Assembly: GCF_900091455.1 (NCBI RefSeq)
Contig: NZ_LT607412.1
Location: 6,448,001-6,512,000 of the forward strand
Origin: Micromonospora coriariae
GTDB lineage: Bacteria; Actinomycetota; Actinomycetes; Mycobacteriales; Micromonosporaceae
DNA length: 64,000 bases
Direction: 5' to 3'
Below are positions 16,167-23,824 of this stretch, piece by piece. The notes under the pieces are model-generated. The model was given only the letters and a program-made list of their open reading frames with translations. It was not told where the DNA came from and ran no database searches. A program made the position numbers and the translations under genes. The number at the start of each line of letters is the position of its first letter. The stretch's first letter is position 1.

Positions 16167-16758
16167 CCTGGTACCGCTGCTCGCGCCACGGGTCGCCGTA
16201 GTCGTGGTACCCGGCGGTCTCCCAGAACCCCGGCTTGTCCATCGTCTTGAGCCGGATGCCGCGCACCCACTTCGCGGACTTCCAGAAGTACAGGTGCGGC
16301 ACCAGCAGCCGTGCCGGCCCGCCGTGCTCCGGAGCCAGCGGCGCGCCGTCGAAGGTGTGCGCCACCCAGGCCCGGCCGCCGCGCAGGTCGTCCAGCGGGA
16401 GGTTGGTGGTGTACCCGCCGTACGAGTGCGCGAGCGCGAAGTGCGCGCCGGTGTCCACGCCGTCGAGCAGGGTGTCCAGCGAGACGCCCTGCCAGGTGGT
16501 GCCGAGCTTGGACCAGTGGGTGACGCAGTGGATGTCCACCATCGGCGTCTCCTGCGGCAGCGCCATCAGCTCCTGCCACGACCACCGGTACTCGGTGCCG
16601 TTCTCGGCGGCGATGACGAACTCCCAGGTGTCCAGCGACACCCGGGGCGTCGGGCCGGCCGAGAGCACCGGGAAATCCTCGGTCAGGTACTGACCGGGCG
16701 GCAGGGCCGGCTCCTGTGTTCGGGGCCGACCCTGAAAGCCCGGTGACACGATTCCCAT
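16159..16758 (-). CDS. Sulfite-oxidase-fold molybdopterin-dependent oxidoreductase
   Basis: A 199-aa protein with the core of the sulfite oxidase/MsrP (YedY) molybdenum domain. C78 in VDIHCVTHWSKLG is the expected Mo-coordinating cysteine; LAHSYGGYTTNLPL and GGPARLLVPHLYFWKSAKWV are family motifs. There is no signal peptide, so unlike MsrP it should be cytoplasmic. It lacks the heme and dimerisation domains of sulfite oxidases. The ATG has no ribosome site; TACGAC 6 nt upstream suggests a leaderless message. It is the first gene of a three-gene operon with the flavin reductase and the zinc-ribbon protein. The substrate is unknown. Confidence 0.88.
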   Translation of the reverse strand: MGIVSPGFQGRPRTQEPALPPGQYLTEDFPVLSAGPTPRVSLDTWEFVIAAENGTEYRWSWQELMALPQETPMVDIHCVTHWSKLGTTWQGVSLDTLLDGVDTGAHFALAHSYGGYTTNLPLDDLRGGRAWVAHTFDGAPLAPEHGGPARLLVPHLYFWKSAKWVRGIRLKTMDKPGFWETAGYHDYGDPWREQRYQGD

Positions 16759-16834
16759 TACACAGTCGTACCACCCGCGCCGGCCGGGGCGGGGGCTTTC
16801 CCGCGTACCTCCTCGTCGCCCCGGCGCGGCGCGG

Positions 16835-17857
16835 TCAGCGCCGCTCCGCGACCACCTCGCGCTCCTCGGGCTGACCGCCCCGGGTGGCGCGCAGGCTGGT
16901 CAGCGTGACCACCACCAGCACCCCGATGATCACGCCGAGCGAGGCCAGGGTGGGGATCTGCGGCACGCTCTCCCAGATTCCGTGCGCCCAGTGCAGGCCC
17001 AGCTTGAGACCGATGAACGCCAGGATGATGGCCAGGCCGTAGCTGAGGTGCACCAGCCGGCTCAGCGCCGCGTGCAGGACGAAGTAGAGCGCCCGCAGAC
17101 CGAGCAGCGCGAACGCGTTCGTGGCGAAGACCAGGTACGGGTCCTCGGTGATGCCGTAGACCGCCGGCACCGAGTCGACCGCGAAGACCACGTCGGTGGC
17201 CAGCACGGCGACCACCACCAGGGCGAACGGGGTCAGCGCCCGCTTCGCGCCCTGCCGGACTGTCATCCGGGTGCCGTGGTACTCGTCGACCACCGGCATG
17301 AACCTTTGCAGCAGCCGCACCGAACGCATCTTGTTGATGTCGACTTCCTGCTGGTGCCCGGAAAGGGCGTCACGGAGCAGCTTCACCGCGGTGGCGATGA
17401 GGATGATCGCGAAGAGCAGGAAGGCGAAATCGAGGGTCTGCAACGCCGCCGCACCGAGCGCGATGAAGATGGCCCGCAGCACCAGCGCGCCGGCGATGCC
17501 GTAGAGCAGCACCCGCTGGGCGAGCACCGCCGGCACCGCGAACGCCGCCAGCAGCAGCATGAAGACGAAGAGGTTGTCGACCGAGAGGGACTTCTCCACC
17601 AGATAGCCGGTGAGGTACTGCACGCCCAACTCGGAGCCGTAGCGGGCCCAGACCCAGCCGCCGAACGCCAGCGGCAGGGCGATGTAGAACGCCGACCAGC
17701 CGATCGCCTCCCGCATCGACACCTCGTGCGGGCGGCGGGTGACCAGGAAGTCCAGCACCAGCAACAGCAGCACGCCGGCGATGGTCAGCGCCCACAGCAT
17801 GGGCGTGCCCACCGACGACAACTCACCGGCAGCGGACAGGTACGACACTTCGGTCAT
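16835..17857 (-). CDS. TerC family integral membrane protein, probable Mn exporter
   Basis: A 340-aa protein with about nine membrane segments. The acidic membrane motifs of the family are present (EKSLSVDNLFVFM near residue 90; TDVVFAVDSVPA near 220). TerC/Alx proteins export manganese or supply it to secreted enzymes; earlier work linked them to tellurite resistance. AGGAGG lies 4 nt before the ATG and is partly inside a hairpin at the 3' end of a yybP-ykoY riboswitch, which strongly supports a manganese role. It is monocistronic. Confidence 0.92.
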   Translation of the reverse strand: MTEVSYLSAAGELSSVGTPMLWALTIAGVLLLLVLDFLVTRRPHEVSMREAIGWSAFYIALPLAFGGWVWARYGSELGVQYLTGYLVEKSLSVDNLFVFMLLLAAFAVPAVLAQRVLLYGIAGALVLRAIFIALGAAALQTLDFAFLLFAIILIATAVKLLRDALSGHQQEVDINKMRSVRLLQRFMPVVDEYHGTRMTVRQGAKRALTPFALVVVAVLATDVVFAVDSVPAVYGITEDPYLVFATNAFALLGLRALYFVLHAALSRLVHLSYGLAIILAFIGLKLGLHWAHGIWESVPQIPTLASLGVIIGVLVVVTLTSLRATRGGQPEEREVVAERR

Positions 17858-17864
17858 GGGGCCT

Positions 17865-17890
17865 CCTCGAACACCGTGTCATGTTCGAGG
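17865..17890 (-). promoter_or_regulatory. Shine-Dalgarno-sequestering hairpin of the TerC leader
   Basis: In the transcript, CCTCGAACA (17890-17882) pairs perfectly over 9 bp with TGTTCGAGG (17873-17865), loop 8 nt. The 3' arm overlaps the ribosome site AGGAGG at 17867-17862. The 5' arm contains CCTCG, the same bases that close P1 of the riboswitch, so the two structures exclude each other. Confidence 0.75.
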
Positions 17891-17980
17891 TCTCCTTCAC
17901 CCACCAGAGATGGGCAACCACCCGAGGCGCGCCGGGCGCGCCGTACTGACCGGAATGGTTCGTGGGAAGTACTCCCCTCG
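17886..17980 (-). promoter_or_regulatory. yybP-ykoY manganese riboswitch upstream of TerC
   Basis: The leader has the conserved features of this aptamer: P1 formed by CGAGG and CCTCG at its two ends, the L1 sequence GGGGAGTA directly after the 5' strand, a second conserved loop GGTCAGTACGG, and GGAGACC before the 3' strand. The family binds Mn2+ and commonly controls TerC/Alx-type genes. When Mn2+ stabilises P1, the competing hairpin that hides the ribosome site cannot form, so the switch should turn translation on. Confidence 0.82.
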
Positions 17981-17987
17981 CAGGACA

Positions 17988-18017
17988 AGGTTAGGCCAGG
18001 CTCAATCTCGACGCCAA
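17988..18017 (-). promoter_or_regulatory. Probable promoter of the TerC riboswitch transcript
   Basis: Minus-strand TTGGCG (18017-18012) and TAACCT (17993-17988) are separated by 18 nt. Transcription would start about 17981, just at the first base of the aptamer. Confidence 0.5.
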
Positions 18018-18074
18018 GCGGGACGTCGATGGTTGCCCTGACCAACCGCTGGGTGCGACGTGGGCCTTGCGCGG

Positions 18075-18485
18075 TCAGCCGCGACGCAACGTCGCCCCCG
18101 GGGCCATCGCAGGCTCGACCAGCTGCCGGTAGTCGCGCGGCAGCTGGGTGACCACGTCGTCGAACTCCCCGCCGGTGATCGCCTCGCGCAGGGTGGTGAA
18201 AACCGCCCGGACGGCGTCCCGGGCGACCGGCTCCTCCACGTCGGCGCGCAGCGCCACCCGGGCGACGAACTCGGCCGCCCCGAACCGGTCCGCCTGCTCC
18301 GTGCGCGGGCTCGGCTTGAGCACCAGCTGCAGTGGTTTGGGCATCTGGGCGGCCAGATCCAGCACCTCCCCGCCGGTGAGCCGCTCGGCGAACGTCTCCA
18401 GCACGGCCCGGGTCAGCTCGACGGACCGCTCGGACGGCGCCCGGGTGCGTTGGGAAACCTGGTCGATGAAGGTGTCGTAGTTCAT
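18075..18485 (-). CDS. DUF2267 domain protein
   Basis: A 136-aa all-helical protein that is essentially one DUF2267 domain: MNYDTFIDQVSQRT, then RAVLETFAERLTGGEVLDLAAQMP and AVFTTLREAITGGEFDDVVTQLP, an internal repeat of the same two-helix unit. The function of the family is unknown; members often sit near small stress-associated proteins. ATG 18485 is preceded by GGGAG. It is divergent from a DUF2795 gene 157 nt away. It shares its domain with the larger protein at 4333 but lacks that protein's PCD-like end. Confidence 0.85.
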   Translation of the reverse strand: MNYDTFIDQVSQRTRAPSERSVELTRAVLETFAERLTGGEVLDLAAQMPKPLQLVLKPSPRTEQADRFGAAEFVARVALRADVEEPVARDAVRAVFTTLREAITGGEFDDVVTQLPRDYRQLVEPAMAPGATLRRG

Positions 18486-18642
18486 CACGTACTCCCTCGG
18501 GCTGGCGTCGGCGCCTGCGGGTACCCGCGGCGGCCGGGGAGAAACGGCAGGCGATTCGACCACCCGCCCGGGCGTGACCGGACGGCGAGCGGGTAACCGC
18601 CGCCCGTCGTGACCACATCGATGTCTTGAGGGAGCCCCTGCC

Positions 18643-18912
18643 ATGGCGAGCTACGCCGACGTCCTGCAGTACCTGTCGAGCCTGGACTATCCGGCCGAGA
18701 AGGACGACGTGGTCCGCGAGGCCGAGCGGGAGGGTGCCCCGCCGGACGTGCTGAAGGCGTTGCGCGCCCTGCCTCCGGTGGACTACGCCAACGGCACCGA
18801 GGTGGCCCGATCGGCCGGCATCGACGCGGCCCCCGAGGTGGGCCCTTCGCAGCGGGCCGCGCAGGCCCGGGACAAGCACAACCGTGTCTCCCAGCACCTG
18901 CGTGGCATCTGA
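18643..18912 (+). CDS. DUF2795 small protein
   Basis: An 89-aa soluble protein with the DUF2795 pattern: YADVLQYLSSLDYPAEKDDVV, then VLKALRALPPVDYANGTEVARS. These are small helical proteins, widespread in actinobacteria, without a known function. GAGGGAG precedes the ATG. It is followed after 45 nt by a DUF1345 membrane protein on the same strand and may be co-transcribed with it. Confidence 0.85.
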   Translation: MASYADVLQYLSSLDYPAEKDDVVREAEREGAPPDVLKALRALPPVDYANGTEVARSAGIDAAPEVGPSQRAAQARDKHNRVSQHLRGI

Positions 18913-18957
18913 TCCGCGGGCGGTGGCGGCCCGAGTCCCGACGCGCGGCCGGCACGG

Positions 18958-19626
18958 ATGACTGGCAAGGGTCCGCTGTCCCGGGCCCCGATCGGGCACA
19001 CCTCCGCCGCGGTCCAGCTCGCCCTGGTGGGGGTGGTGGGCATCGTCGCCGGCGGCGTCGTCGCCGTCATGTGGTCGCCGCAACTCGGCCCGCTGGTCGG
19101 CTGGGACGCGGCCGCGCTGAGCTGGCTGGGGCTGGTCTGGCACAAGCTCTGGCCGCTGGACGCCGCACAGACCTCGCGGGTCGCCTCGTACGAGGACCCC
19201 AACCGCGCCGTCCGTGATCTGGTGCTGCTGATCGCCTGCCTGGCCAGCCTGCTGGCGGTGGGGCTGGTCCTGGCCAGCGCCCACGCCGCGCCGCCCGGGC
19301 TGCACCGCGAGGTGTCCGGCGGGGTGGGCCTGCTCAGTGTGGTGCTCTCCTGGCTGGTGGTGCACACTGTGTTCGGCGCCCGGTACGCCCGGATCTACTA
19401 CACCGGGCCGGACGGCGGGGTGAACTTCAATCAGCCCGACCCGCCGCGCTACTCCGACTTCGCCTACGTGGCGTTCACCATCGGGACGACGTTCCAGGTC
19501 TCCGACACGAACCTGACGAGCAACGAGATGCGTCGCACAGTGCTGCGGCACTCGATGGTGTCGTACCTGTTCGGCGCGTTCATCATCGCCGTCACGGTGA
19601 ACCTGCTGGCGGGTCTGGCCCGCTGA
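18958..19626 (+). CDS. DUF1345 integral membrane protein
   Basis: A 222-aa protein with five predicted membrane segments (about residues 17-38, 48-64, 82-103, 115-135 and 195-218). The family signature is visible: SWLVVHTVFGARYARIYY and FAYVAFTIGTTFQVSDTN. The function of DUF1345 is not established. It follows the DUF2795 gene by 45 nt. Downstream is a hairpin and a convergent gene. Confidence 0.85.
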   Translation: MTGKGPLSRAPIGHTSAAVQLALVGVVGIVAGGVVAVMWSPQLGPLVGWDAAALSWLGLVWHKLWPLDAAQTSRVASYEDPNRAVRDLVLLIACLASLLAVGLVLASAHAAPPGLHREVSGGVGLLSVVLSWLVVHTVFGARYARIYYTGPDGGVNFNQPDPPRYSDFAYVAFTIGTTFQVSDTNLTSNEMRRTVLRHSMVSYLFGAFIIAVTVNLLAGLAR

Positions 19627-19642
19627 GACGCCGGGACAGGCG

Positions 19643-19678
19643 GGCGCCCCGTGGCCACGAACCGCGACCGGGGGCGCC
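19643..19678. terminator. Hairpin in the convergent gap
   Basis: GGCGCCCC (19643-19650) pairs with GGGGCGCC (19671-19678) across a 20-nt loop. It starts 17 nt after the DUF1345 stop codon. The remainder of 19627-19842 shows no gene; it is less GC-rich around 19770-19820 and has no other structure that I can name. Confidence 0.5.
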
Positions 19679-19842
19679 ACGCAAACCTGCCCAGGCGGTG
19701 AAACGCGCCCGAACCGGACGCGATCACCAGGCGGTGGATGGGCGCCCGAACCGAGCGGCCAGCACTGCCGGGTACAACCATACGGCAGAACATCATCCGT
19801 ACGGTCAGATTTTGCCGAACTGTGGGCCAGGGCACGTCCTGA

Positions 19843-20508
19843 TCATCCGGTCAGCTCCGCGTACCGGTGCTCCAGGTCGACCCGCGCCAGCGCCCCCACC
19901 AGCCAGGCAAGGCGCTCCGACTCTCCGCTGCCGGCCAACCCGGCCAGGTCGTCGGCGGATCGGCCCAGGCCGAGCCGGCGGGCCGCGGCCAACGCCCGCC
20001 GGTCGGCCACCGGGGCGACCTCGCGCCACAGCGCCTGAGCCTCGCGCAGGAACAGGTCGACCACCTGGTCGTCCACGCCGGGCAGCTCGGCGAGGAGCTT
20101 GCGCTCCCGGGCGGGGTCGTGGTGCGCCAGCGCCCGCAACCGGCGCAGGTCACCCCGGTACCGCTCGACGACCGTGCGAGCCAGGTCGCCCAGCACGTCG
20201 GCCAACGCGTCCACGTCGCCACGCTGACCGGCGTCGCGCAGCACCCGCACCCGGTCCTGGTGCAGCGAGCGGGCCAACCGGGCGGCGCTGTCCCACCCCT
20301 CGTCGCGCAGCGCCCGCGCGCCGTCCAACGCCCGACGGAAGTCACCACGTCGCGCCAGCAGCACCGCGAGGTAGAGCACCTGGAACAGGCTCGCCGGGTT
20401 GTTGGTGACCCGGAAGCCGTACTGCTCGGCGAAGCCCCGTCCGCTGCCGGCGAGCCGCCGGGCCAGGCGCTTCCGGTCCTCCACGGGAGTGATCAATGTG
20501 GTCGCCAT
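19843..20508 (-). CDS. HhH-GPD (endonuclease III fold)-like protein
   Basis: A 221-aa helical protein. The C-terminal half resembles the DNA glycosylase fold: KLLAELPGVDDQVVDLFL aligns with the helix-hairpin-helix LPGVGRKTA of endonuclease III, and PVADRRALAAARRLGL with its PVDTHVLRVARRLGL. The aspartate is kept but the lysine of bifunctional enzymes is replaced (DDQ for GRK), and no Fe-S cysteines are present. The N-terminal 100 residues (NPASLFQVLYLAVLLARRG) correspond to the first helices. It could be a monofunctional glycosylase or a non-catalytic relative. I am confident of a real gene, less of the activity. Confidence 0.68.
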   Translation of the reverse strand: MATTLITPVEDRKRLARRLAGSGRGFAEQYGFRVTNNPASLFQVLYLAVLLARRGDFRRALDGARALRDEGWDSAARLARSLHQDRVRVLRDAGQRGDVDALADVLGDLARTVVERYRGDLRRLRALAHHDPARERKLLAELPGVDDQVVDLFLREAQALWREVAPVADRRALAAARRLGLGRSADDLAGLAGSGESERLAWLVGALARVDLEHRYAELTG

Positions 20509-20579
20509 GCCGGCGACTACCCATGCCGACGTCGGTCACACGCTCACCGCGAGGGTGCGCCGCCGCGCGGGCCATGGCC

Positions 20580-21551
20580 TCAGCCGTGCAGGCCACCGGT
20601 GCGGTCGCGGGCCTTGAGCCGGGTGGTGGGCAGGGCGGGCGCCGGCAGCGGCGGTGCCGGATCGTCGGCGACGACGCCGAAACGTCGCCCGGCCATCCAG
20701 TCCTCCCGAGCCGCGGCGACCTCCTCGTGCGAACGGCCGACGAAGTTCCACCACATCACCAGCGGCTCGTCGAACGGCGTCCCGCCCAGCAGCAGCAACC
20801 GGGCCCCGGCCCCACCGCGCACGGTCAGCTCGCGGCGATTGGAGCCAAGGTAGAGCAGTGCGCCGGGTTCGAACCCGACACCGGCCGCCTCGGCGGAACC
20901 GGACATCGCCAGCAGCGCGTACTCGAAGTCGGGCCGCAGCGGCAGCGTGGTCGGCGCCGTGCCACTCAGCTCCAGCTGCGCGCCGACCAGCGGGGTGTGC
21001 ACCACCGCCGGGGACCGCTCCCCGGCGAGCTCACCGACCAGCAGGGTGACGTCCAGATCGCCGTCGCGCCAGCGCGGCAGGTCCGCGTGGTGCGCGAAGT
21101 CCGCCGCTCCCGCCCGCGCCGGATCCGGCAGCGCCACCCAGAGCTGCACGCCGTGCATCACCGGCGGATGGGTGGCCGGCGACCGCTCGGAGTGCGCGAT
21201 GCCGTGCCCGGAGGTCATCACGTTCAGCTGTCCGGGCCGGATCGGCTGGACGTTGCCGAGGCTGTCCCGGTGCAGAATCTCGCCGTCCAGCAACCAGGTC
21301 ACCGTCTGCAGGCCGGTGTGCGGGTGCGGCGGCACCTCCATGCCGGGTCGCTGCGCCACGTCGTCCGGGCCGAAATGGTCGACGAAGCACCACGCGCCGA
21401 CCATCCGACGGGGGCGCTGCGGCAGCAGGCGGCGGACGGTGGTGTATCGGCCCAGCGGCACGTCATGGCCCGGCAGCAGCACGCTGCCCGGATCGACGTC
21501 GGCCACGCCGGGTGGTCGGGTCTCCGCCAGCATCGATTCAGTACGCTCCAC
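20580..21551 (-). CDS. Pirin family bicupin protein
   Basis: A 323-aa protein with two cupin domains. The metal-binding N-terminal cupin has HPHTGLQTVTWLLDGE, MTSGHGIAHSE and GVQLWVALP; the second cupin covers about residues 190-290. Bacterial pirins are iron-dependent and some act as quercetinases or as partners of regulators. The start is taken as GTG 21551, because TACAGT lies 6 nt upstream; ATG 21533 is the alternative (6 residues shorter). It is followed on the same strand by the HhH-GPD-like gene, 71 nt away. Confidence 0.9.
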   Translation of the reverse strand: MERTESMLAETRPPGVADVDPGSVLLPGHDVPLGRYTTVRRLLPQRPRRMVGAWCFVDHFGPDDVAQRPGMEVPPHPHTGLQTVTWLLDGEILHRDSLGNVQPIRPGQLNVMTSGHGIAHSERSPATHPPVMHGVQLWVALPDPARAGAADFAHHADLPRWRDGDLDVTLLVGELAGERSPAVVHTPLVGAQLELSGTAPTTLPLRPDFEYALLAMSGSAEAAGVGFEPGALLYLGSNRRELTVRGGAGARLLLLGGTPFDEPLVMWWNFVGRSHEEVAAAREDWMAGRRFGVVADDPAPPLPAPALPTTRLKARDRTGGLHG

Positions 21552-21557
21552 CGCCCG

Positions 21558-21563
21558 ACTGTA
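21558..21563 (-). promoter_or_regulatory. -10 box of a leaderless transcript
   Basis: Minus-strand TACAGT followed by 6 nt and GTG at 21551. It supports the longer start of the pirin gene. Confidence 0.45.
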
Positions 21564-21613
21564 CGCTCGGCCCCACCCGCGGCCGCAGCGCTTCCCGCAC
21601 CGGGCGACCTGGC

Positions 21614-22621
21614 TCACCGGGTGCTGGCACCCACCGTCACGCTGCTGACTCCCGCCACCAGGTCGAGATAGAGCCGGTCTGCCGACCGGTCCCACCCTGG
21701 CGTACCCACCAGCGCTCCGGCGGCCACCCCGACCCAGCGCTCGCCGCGCAGCACCACCGAGGCGGCGCCGGCTCCCGCACGGACCCGTACCGGCGGCTCG
21801 CCCGGCACCCGGACGTCGAGTTGACTGGTCCCGCCGGTCAACCGCACAGTCGTGGTGCCGCTCACCGCTGGCGGGAGCAGTTCGGTACGGGCCGACCCGC
21901 CGGCGAGCTCCAGCCCCAGCAACCGGGCCCGGGTCAGGTCCAGCACCTGGCTGCTCACGCCACCGACCAGCTGGAAACGCCAGCTGACCCGCTCGTTGAG
22001 CAACACCCGCACGGCTCTCGCCCCGGAGGCACCGGTCGTCACCACACCGAGCCGGACGGTCTCGCCCAGCACCGCCGGCCGGGCCGTCACGCCCGAGTCG
22101 GCCGGGCTGCTGATCCGGTAGAGGTCGTCACCCAGGTCGACCACCCGCAGCTCCAACAAGGACAACCCGTCCGCCAGCACGAAGGTGGCCCGCTGCCGCC
22201 CCGCCAACGGCGCGGTCACCGCCTGCCCGGCAGCCGCCGCGCCCTCGCCACCCGTCCCGCCGCCGGGCCTGTCGGGGTCGACCGCGCCGGTCTCAGGGTC
22301 GGCGTCCGATCGGGCACCGTCAGGTCGGCCCGCATCGGGGTGGACGCTGCCGGGGCGGACGTGGTCCGGCGGGGTGCCGTCCGGACGGGTGCGGTCGGGG
22401 CGGGTGCCGTCGGGTGCGCTGGAGTAGGACATGCCGAGGCGGTGCGGATCAGCAATGATCACGGCCACCGCGGTGGCGCCGAGGATCAGCACGACGGCCG
22501 CGGCGGCCAGCAGCACCCGAGTCCCGGTGGGCCAGCCCCGACCTGTGGCGACCTCACCCGTCGGCTCCGGCTCCGCCTCCGGTTCCGGCTGGTGATCCGT
22601 GCCGTTCCCCACTGCGGCCAT
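21614..22621 (-). CDS. Single-pass membrane protein with Asp-Pro-Gly linker and extracellular beta domain
   Basis: A 335-aa protein of unknown function. An acidic cytoplasmic tail of about 30 residues (PEPEAEPEPTGE) is followed by one membrane segment (VLLAAAAVVLILGATAVAVI, about 37-56), then a 70-residue extracellular linker built from degenerate RPDGT/RPD units, and a strand-rich domain of about 190 residues with repeated LTGGTSQLDVRVPGEPPVRV-type hairpins. The latter resembles the parallel-beta adhesin-like domains of many actinobacterial membrane proteins. GGAGGG before ATG 22621 supports the start. It is probably a surface or envelope-sensing protein. Confidence 0.75.
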   Translation of the reverse strand: MAAVGNGTDHQPEPEAEPEPTGEVATGRGWPTGTRVLLAAAAVVLILGATAVAVIIADPHRLGMSYSSAPDGTRPDRTRPDGTPPDHVRPGSVHPDAGRPDGARSDADPETGAVDPDRPGGGTGGEGAAAAGQAVTAPLAGRQRATFVLADGLSLLELRVVDLGDDLYRISSPADSGVTARPAVLGETVRLGVVTTGASGARAVRVLLNERVSWRFQLVGGVSSQVLDLTRARLLGLELAGGSARTELLPPAVSGTTTVRLTGGTSQLDVRVPGEPPVRVRAGAGAASVVLRGERWVGVAAGALVGTPGWDRSADRLYLDLVAGVSSVTVGASTR

Positions 22622-22702
22622 GTACTCGTCCCTCCGCCGGTCCCCGCCGGTGAGTACGTACCCGCCCACCCTTCGGATCACTCAGCGCTGGTCCTGGACA
22701 TG

Positions 22703-22741
22703 CCGCTGGCCGGCACCCCGGGTTGGGGTGCCGGCCAGCGG
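22703..22741 (-). terminator. Very strong hairpin after the secreted lysozyme-like gene
   Basis: A perfect 17-bp stem (22703-22719 with 22725-22741) with a 5-nt loop gggtt, the most stable simple hairpin in the window. It starts 22 nt after the stop codon of the gene ending at 22764 and isolates it from the next minus-strand gene. Confidence 0.85.
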
Positions 22742-22763
22742 TCAGTGCTCAGTGCGCGGTGGG

Positions 22764-23345
22764 TCAGCTGTTCCAGTACTGGGCGACCAGGTCGGCGGCC
22801 TGCTGCTCCCACTGGGCGTAGGCATCCGGGTAGGCCGAGACCTGCACGGTCTGCGCGGCGTCGGTCAACGCCATGTCCTGCCACCCGTCAACCTGCTTGA
22901 GACCCTTGAGGAACGCGGTGGTCGAGTACTCGGGGTTGGTGATCTGCTCCGGGGTGCCCCAACCACTGGACGGGCGCTGCTGGAACAGGCCCAGCGAGTC
23001 ATGGTCGTTCATGTCGCCGAGGTGGCCCAGGTTCTCCAGCTTCGACTCCTGCAGGCTCGTGGCGATCGAGATGACCGCGGCCCGCTCGGGCAGGCCGGCC
23101 TTCTTCGTCGCGGCGATGATCGCCTTCACGTTCGCGGTCTGCTCGTCGTTCAGGTCGATGTGCGACTGCGCGCCCTGGGTGCCGTGCGGGATCAGCTTGC
23201 CCATGTCGGGCTTGTCCGACTGCACCACAGCGACGGGCTTCGCGTCCACGGCCGGTGCGCCGTGGGCGACGGGGCCCGCGAAGACACCACCGACGAAGGC
23301 GAGACCAGCAACAGACAGCATGCTCTTACGAATGATCGTGTTCAT
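22764..23345 (-). CDS. Secreted lysozyme-like/transglycosylase-like protein, paralogue 1
   Basis: A 193-aa exported protein: MNTIIRKSMLSVAGLAF and following residues form a Sec signal ending near AHGA. The mature domain (about 70-193) has VISIATSLQESKLENLG, with the glutamate in the position of lytic transglycosylases, HDSLGLFQQRPSSGWGTPEQ, and a C-terminal AQTVQVSAYPDAYAQWE segment. This suggests a peptidoglycan-acting lysozyme fold; activity is not proven. AAGGAGCTGACCCCC precedes the ATG. It is about 70% identical over the core to the protein at 27291, so the pair arose by duplication. The upstream region (23346-23824) is unusually long for this window. Confidence 0.82.
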   Translation of the reverse strand: MNTIIRKSMLSVAGLAFVGGVFAGPVAHGAPAVDAKPVAVVQSDKPDMGKLIPHGTQGAQSHIDLNDEQTANVKAIIAATKKAGLPERAAVISIATSLQESKLENLGHLGDMNDHDSLGLFQQRPSSGWGTPEQITNPEYSTTAFLKGLKQVDGWQDMALTDAAQTVQVSAYPDAYAQWEQQAADLVAQYWNS

Positions 23346-23495
23346 GGGGGTCAGCTCCTTCAGGGGGTAGACACCCGCGCTCCGATCCGGGGGAACGGCG
23401 CAGGGGTGCGAGCACCTCGTCCGGCGCTTTCAACTACACGGGGAAAAGTCTTCAAGGTCGGCGGCCTACGGGCGGGGGCTCGTGGCGCCGGGACT

Positions 23496-23611
23496 GTGTG
23501 TAACGACCGCCGGGCCGGGGTCATTCCGGGGGTGGCCCATCCATCGGCACCCCTGTCATGCGGGTGCTGGTGCGGTCGGTGGTGCTGCGATCGTCAGGGT
23601 GTGTAACGACC
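23496..23611. repeat. 13-bp direct repeat GTGTGTAACGACC, two copies 103 bp apart
   Basis: Copies at 23496-23508 and 23599-23611, each followed by a C/G-rich run. They lie 150-270 bp upstream of the lysozyme-like gene. The core TGTAACGA resembles half-sites of MtrA, a response regulator of cell-wall hydrolase genes in actinobacteria; the link is an inference. Confidence 0.55.
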
Positions 23612-23720
23612 CCCGGCCCGCCACGATTCCAGCCCACGGATGCGCCCGGTCACAGCCCAGAAACCCCCGATACCGGACATTCGACGTGGGGACCGCAGGC
23701 CGCCTCGGCTGGCTGGGGTT

Positions 23721-23794
23721 GATCGACTCGATATCGCCGATATCGGGCCATCCGCTCGCCTGGACACCCCGACATCGCCGACATCGAGTCGATC
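23721..23794 (-). terminator. Long imperfect hairpin downstream of the MazG-like gene
   Basis: Arms 23721-23747 and 23768-23794 (27 nt each) match at 24 positions with a 20-nt loop. Two of the three mismatches become G-U pairs in minus-strand RNA but A-C in plus-strand RNA, so the structure fits the transcript of the gene ending at 23825. It is made of ATATCG/ACATCG-like units and could also be a dispersed repeat element. Confidence 0.6.
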
Positions 23795-23824
23795 GCCGTG
23801 AACCAGGCGCGCCCCCGGGCGAGG

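Larger units (their letters stand above)
23346..23824. other. 479-bp intergenic region
   Basis: This is the longest gap between genes in the window and lies between two minus-strand genes. It contains a 13-bp direct repeat and a long inverted repeat, listed separately, and the promoter region of the lysozyme-like gene. I see no open frame with convincing codon use, no tRNA, and no riboswitch that I can name. Confidence 0.7.

Noticed and set aside
20861..20886. GGGTTCGAACCCGACACC, like the T-arm of a tRNA
   Set aside because: It lies inside the pirin coding sequence on the other strand, and no acceptor stem, D-arm or anticodon arm can be formed around it.
22330..22430. GC-rich repeated units resembling a tandem DNA repeat
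   Set aside because: They encode the RPDGT-type linker of the membrane protein at 21614-22621 and are explained by that protein's low-complexity sequence.
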